DNA from: Sphingomonadales bacterium
GTDB lineage: Bacteria; Pseudomonadota; Alphaproteobacteria; Sphingomonadales; Sphingomonadaceae
Direction of reading: 5' to 3'
DNA length: 64,000 bases
Assembly (NCBI GenBank): GCA_028868535.1
Contig: JAGWUH010000005.1
Coordinates: forward strand, 51,024-115,023
The notes under the pieces were generated by a model. The model did no database searches, was not told the DNA's origin, and saw nothing but the letters and a program-made list of their open reading frames with translations. Every line of letters starts with the position of its first letter. The stretch's first letter is position 1. Position numbers and translations under genes: made by a program. This document shows positions 60,935 to 64,000 of the stretch, piece after piece.

Positions 60935-61806
60935 TGCGCGGCGCGTTCGAAGGGCTGTGGCAGGACAACCGCGCCGCGGTGATCGCGCTGGCGGTGGCGG
61001 CGGTGGCGGCGCTGGCCAGCGTCGTCGTCGTGCCCGAGACCCAGCAGGCGGTGGTGATCCGCGTCGGCGAGCCGGTGCGGGTGATCAACCGCTTCCAGCC
61101 GGGGACCGACTTCGGCGAGACCGGCGCCGGGCTGGCGCTGCACATCCCGTTCTTCGAGCGGGTGGTGCGCGTCGACAAGCGGGTGCTGTCGGTGGAGATG
61201 ACGCCGCCGCAGCAGGTGGTGTCGAGCGACCAGCAGCGGCTCGACGTCGATGCCTATGCGCGGTTCCGCATCATCGACCCGGTGCGGATGGTGCGATCGG
61301 CCGGGACCACCGACAAGTTCGCCGAGCAGCTCCAGCCGATCCTCGTCTCGGTGCTGCGCCAGGAGCTGGGGCGGCATACCTTCCAGTCGTTGCTGACGCC
61401 GGAGCGCGGCAACGTCATGAAGGCGATCCGCGACGGGCTCGACAAGGAGGCGCGGCAGTACGGCGCGCAGGTGATCGACGTGCGGATCAAGCGCGCCGAC
61501 CTGCCCGAGGGCACGCCGCTGGAGAGCGCGTTCATCCGCATGCAGGCGGCGCGGCAGCAGGAAGCCACCGCGATCCGCGCGCAGGGACAGCGCAACGCGC
61601 AGATCATCGGCGCCAACGCCGATGCCGAGGCGGCGCGGATCTATGCCGCCTCTTTCGGCAAGGACCCGGCGTTCTATGACTTCTACCGGGCGATGAAGAG
61701 CTACGAGGCGACTTTCGCCAACCCGGCGAACCGCTCGGGCAGCACGATCCTGCTGTCGCCGGACAACGACTATCTGCGGCAGTTCCGCGGCAAGGCCGGA
61801 AAATAA
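60934..61806 (+). CDS. hflC: HflC, FtsH-modulator subunit
   Basis: 290 residues. Membrane segment about 14-35 (AAVIALAVAAVAALASVVVV), SPFH domain (TQQAVVIRVGEPVRVINRF, DQQRLDVDAYARFRIIDP) and the C-terminal coil (FIRMQAARQQEATAIRAQGQRNAQIIGANADAEAARIYA). Partner of HflK in membrane protein quality control. Confidence 0.94.
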   Translation: MRGAFEGLWQDNRAAVIALAVAAVAALASVVVVPETQQAVVIRVGEPVRVINRFQPGTDFGETGAGLALHIPFFERVVRVDKRVLSVEMTPPQQVVSSDQQRLDVDAYARFRIIDPVRMVRSAGTTDKFAEQLQPILVSVLRQELGRHTFQSLLTPERGNVMKAIRDGLDKEARQYGAQVIDVRIKRADLPEGTPLESAFIRMQAARQQEATAIRAQGQRNAQIIGANADAEAARIYAASFGKDPAFYDFYRAMKSYEATFANPANRSGSTILLSPDNDYLRQFRGKAGK

Positions 61807-61940
61807 AACGATTTCGGCAACCGGAGCCGGCGTTTAAGGCTGCGTTCAGGGGTGGAAAGCACTATCGGTGGTCCCCATCTGACCGGGGAACGGATTGCTG
61901 CCCCCCGGCGGTGTCGTGAATTCGGACCGTACGGGCAGAT

Positions 61941-62000
61941 GGCGACGAGACACGTGACGACGAGACATTCGACGGCGAGACATTCGACGACGAGACAAGT
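61941..62000. repeat. Four tandem 15-bp repeats upstream of degP
   Basis: Four exact 15-base units, consensus GACGACGAGACATTC: GGCGACGAGACACGT, GACGACGAGACATTC, GACGGCGAGACATTC, GACGACGAGACAAGT. They end 77 bases before the degP start at 62078, in the 271-base gap after hflC. They could be a multi-copy binding site for a response regulator or another activator. The unit is a multiple of three, so short open frames persist, but none has coding support. Confidence 0.7.
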
Positions 62001-62077
62001 GACGATGGGGTGCGAACGATGGACGGGGCCGGTGACCGCCCTTTCCCGGACGCGCCATGGCTGGAGGTAGAGGCTCT

Positions 62078-63604
62078 GTGCGATACGCTTATGGACTGAC
62101 TTCGGCGCTGCTGCTGGGCGGCGCGGCGCTTTCGCTGGCAACCGGGTTTCCCGCGGGCGCGCAAGTGGCGCAGAACGACGAGCAGAAGATGCAGTCGATC
62201 GCGCCGCGCGCCGGGGCCCCGTCGAGCTTTGCCGAGCTGACCCAGCAACTGCAGCCGGCGGTCGTCAACATCTCGACCCGGCAGAAGGTGCGGGTCGAGA
62301 ACCAGAACCCGTTCGCCGGTACCCCGTTCGGCGAGCTGTTCGGCGGCGGCCAGGACCAGGGCCCGCAGACGCGCGAGGCGCAGTCGCTGGGGTCGGGCTT
62401 CATCGTCTCGGCCGACGGCTATGTCGTCACCAACAACCACGTGATCACCGCCGAGGGCAAGGGCGAGGTCGAATCGATCTCGGTCACCCTGCCCAACGGC
62501 GACGACTATCCGGCCAAGCTGGTCGGGCGCGATGCCGCCTCGGACCTCGCGGTGCTGAAGATCACCACGCCCAAGCCGCTGCCGTTCGTGAAGTTCGGCG
62601 ACAGCCGCAACGCGCGCGTCGGCGACTGGGTGATCGCCATCGGCAACCCGTTCGGGCTGGGCGGCACGGTGACCGCGGGGATCATCTCCGCGGTCTATCG
62701 CAACACCGGCACCGGCAGCGCCTATGACCGGTATCTCCAGACCGACGCGGCGATCAACCGGGGCAACTCGGGCGGGCCGATGTTCGACATGAAGGGCCAG
62801 GTGATCGGCATCAACAACGCGATCTTCTCGCCCAACGGCGGCTCGATCGGCATCGGTTTCGCGATTCCGGCGGACACCGCCGCGCCGATCGTCGAGCGGC
62901 TGATGAAGGGCCAGGCGATCGAGCGCGGCTACCTCGGCATCCGCATCCAGGCGCTGTCGGACGACCTCGCCGATTCGCTGGGCATTCCGCACAACCATGG
63001 CGAGTTCGTCCAGGCGGTCGAGCCGGGCAAGGCGGCGGCGCAGGCGGGCATCCAGGCCGGCGACGTCGTCGTGCGGGTCGGTGGCAAGGACGTCAGCCCG
63101 GGGCAGTCGCTGTCGTTCCTCGTCGCCAACACCGCGCCGGGGAGCCGCATCCCGATCGAGCTGATCCGCAACGGCCAGCACATGACCGTGACCGCGACCG
63201 TGGCGAAGCGGCCGAGCGAGGAGGAACTGGCCAAGAGCCAGGGCTTCAGCAGCGACGACCAGGACAACGGCGGGCTTGACCAGAAGGGCCAGCTTTCGGG
63301 CGCGATCGAGAAGTCGCTGGGCCTGCAGGTGCTGCAGATGACGCCGCAGATCGCCGGCCAGCTCGGCGTGCCGCCGACCACGCGCGGGGTCGTGATCAAC
63401 GCCGTCGACGATTCGTCGGACGCGGCGGCGAAGGGACTGCAGCGCGGCGACATCATCCTGTCCGCCGGCTATCGGCCGACCGGCACCCCGGGCGAGCTGG
63501 ACGCGGCGGTGCGGGCGGCGAAGGCCGCGAACCGGCCGGCGCTGCTGCTGCAGGTGCAGCGGCGGGGCCAGCCGCCGGCTTACGTGCCGGTGCGGTTGCG
63601 CTAG
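62078..63604 (+). CDS. degP: DegP/HtrA-family periplasmic serine protease
   Basis: 508 residues from GTG 62078 (MRYAYGLTSALLLGGAALSLATGFPAGAQ is a signal peptide; ATG 62057 would add seven residues in front of it). Catalytic His121 (TNNHVI), Asp156 (ASDLAVL), Ser231 (RGNSGGP). Two PDZ domains follow (about 275-370 and 405-500). It degrades and folds envelope proteins. hflKC precede it, and a 10-bp hairpin follows the stop. Confidence 0.93.
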   Translation: MRYAYGLTSALLLGGAALSLATGFPAGAQVAQNDEQKMQSIAPRAGAPSSFAELTQQLQPAVVNISTRQKVRVENQNPFAGTPFGELFGGGQDQGPQTREAQSLGSGFIVSADGYVVTNNHVITAEGKGEVESISVTLPNGDDYPAKLVGRDAASDLAVLKITTPKPLPFVKFGDSRNARVGDWVIAIGNPFGLGGTVTAGIISAVYRNTGTGSAYDRYLQTDAAINRGNSGGPMFDMKGQVIGINNAIFSPNGGSIGIGFAIPADTAAPIVERLMKGQAIERGYLGIRIQALSDDLADSLGIPHNHGEFVQAVEPGKAAAQAGIQAGDVVVRVGGKDVSPGQSLSFLVANTAPGSRIPIELIRNGQHMTVTATVAKRPSEEELAKSQGFSSDDQDNGGLDQKGQLSGAIEKSLGLQVLQMTPQIAGQLGVPPTTRGVVINAVDDSSDAAAKGLQRGDIILSAGYRPTGTPGELDAAVRAAKAANRPALLLQVQRRGQPPAYVPVRLR

Positions 63605-63609
63605 TCCCC

Positions 63610-63633
63610 GTCCAGATCGCTTGCGATCTGGAC
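63610..63633 (+). terminator. Hairpin downstream of degP
   Basis: GTCCAGATCG and CGATCTGGAC form a perfect 10-bp stem with a 4-base loop, 5 bases after the degP stop. No T-tract follows, so an intrinsic terminator is only suggested. Confidence 0.5.
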
Positions 63634-63881
63634 CGTCGCCAGACTCCGTAAGTTCAACGTCGCCGCGGCCAGCGGCGACCCTGCGTGGAGCGGGGGTGTG
63701 ACGACACGGCACGCGGGCATGGAATTCCGGCCGCTGGCGAATGCGACGTAACGCCGGGGGAAAACGCGGGCGGTTTCAGGCCGGCGTCGGGGCGTCCTGC
63801 CTGGCGGATGGGGGTTTGAGGGACCGATCCATGCGCACGTTGGTGCGGGACAGCTGGAACTGCTTGCATGCGACCGGCTGG
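63634..63881. other. Intergenic DNA without recognised features
   Basis: No gene is supported on either strand. Contains a GC-rich hairpin CGCCGCGGCCAGCGGCG near 63661 and little else that can be read. Confidence 0.4.
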
Positions 63882-64000
63882 CTAGTGTTCACGCATCACA
63901 ACCAGCTCGACCCAACGGTCAAGGGGCCTCTCGACCCAGCGAAGCGGAGCGGCGCGGCGGGCTCGCGTTGCGAGCGCCGTCCCCGGCCCTGCCGAACGAG
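63882..64000 (-). CDS. Possible C-terminal end of a gene entering from the right edge (uncertain)
   Basis: A minus-strand frame open from the window edge to TAG at 63882-63884 ends RWVERPLDRWVELVVMREH. The ending looks more protein-like than a random frame, but the region is short, GC-rich and has a small internal repeat (CTCGACCCA twice). No family seen. Treat as unproven. Confidence 0.25.
   Translation of the reverse strand, partial: RSAGPGTALATRARRAAPLRWVERPLDRWVELVVMREH

Noticed and set aside
58633..61806. 1057-codon plus-strand frame covering the mrp antisense, hflK and hflC regions
   Set aside because: Only its end coincides with the real hflC frame; the rest is a frame shadow across the mrp antisense and hflK genes and is not a fusion.
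61941..62000. CRISPR-like array
   Set aside because: Units are directly adjacent 15-mers without spacers and no cas genes are present.

Overview
The window is GC-rich chromosomal DNA, and gene content points to an alphaproteobacterium of the order Sphingomonadales (Novosphingobium, Sphingobium or Sphingomonas type). The indicators are an ATP12-family F1 assembly chaperone, a TonB-dependent receptor, a Rieske ring-hydroxylating oxygenase mixed with SDR, NTF2-like and TauD genes, a STAS-MlaE lipid transporter, and an hflK-hflC-degP block. This placement is inferred from gene content only. Genes are tightly packed, with many 4-base stop/start overlaps (ATGA or GTGA). No rRNA, tRNA, CRISPR array, prophage or intact insertion sequence was recognised. 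Region 1-8.7 kb (accessory, catabolic): the start of a TonB receptor and a DUF2946 protein, then two divergent gene groups with an MDR reductase, three NTF2-like proteins, three SDRs, a cytochrome b561, a phosphotriesterase-like hydrolase and an acyl-CoA thioesterase. Both divergent intergenic regions carry the same long inverted repeat (arms CTTGACCGAT), which suggests one regulator for both. Two of the SDRs have Phe where the catalytic Tyr should be. Region 8.7-18.9 kb: one long minus-strand operon for propionyl-CoA to succinyl-CoA (pccB, thiolase, methylmalonyl-CoA epimerase, crotonase, methylmalonyl-CoA mutase, a heme-dependent N-demethylase-like protein, bioB, pccA, then the thioesterase), preceded by a perfect 16-bp palindrome. 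Region 18.9-26.5 kb: glutathione reductase, then a second catabolic group (MFS pump, Rieske oxygenase, FAH-family hydrolase, MobA-like protein, TauD dioxygenase, NTF2-like protein). Region 26.6-33.2 kb: an exported M16 peptidase with a coupled small protein, and a minus-strand group of four exported proteins including an M48 peptidase. Region 33.2-44.1 kb (housekeeping): FKBP, gatC, gatA, a small membrane protein and gatB in a row, rpsU with its terminator, a methyltransferase, a crcB-rluA family-HAD-small membrane-ATP12 operon, a second TauD dioxygenase behind a TetR-like palindrome, and queE. Region 44.1-52.3 kb: an inverted-repeat intergenic element, valS, a four-gene Mla/Mce lipid transporter, and an NMN-uptake pair (pnuC with a NadR-type kinase) next to an ArsC/Spx-like gene. 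Region 52.3-55.3 kb is disturbed: a lower-GC orphan gene and a broken duplicate of the ArsC-like 5' end, then aroC, then 430 bases with a protein-like fragment, a perfect 17-bp hairpin and tandem 18-bp repeats. Region 55.3-64 kb: hemH, an orphan Tat-exported molybdopterin dehydrogenase, an Mrp-type ATPase, hflK, hflC and a DegP protease preceded by four 15-bp tandem repeats.
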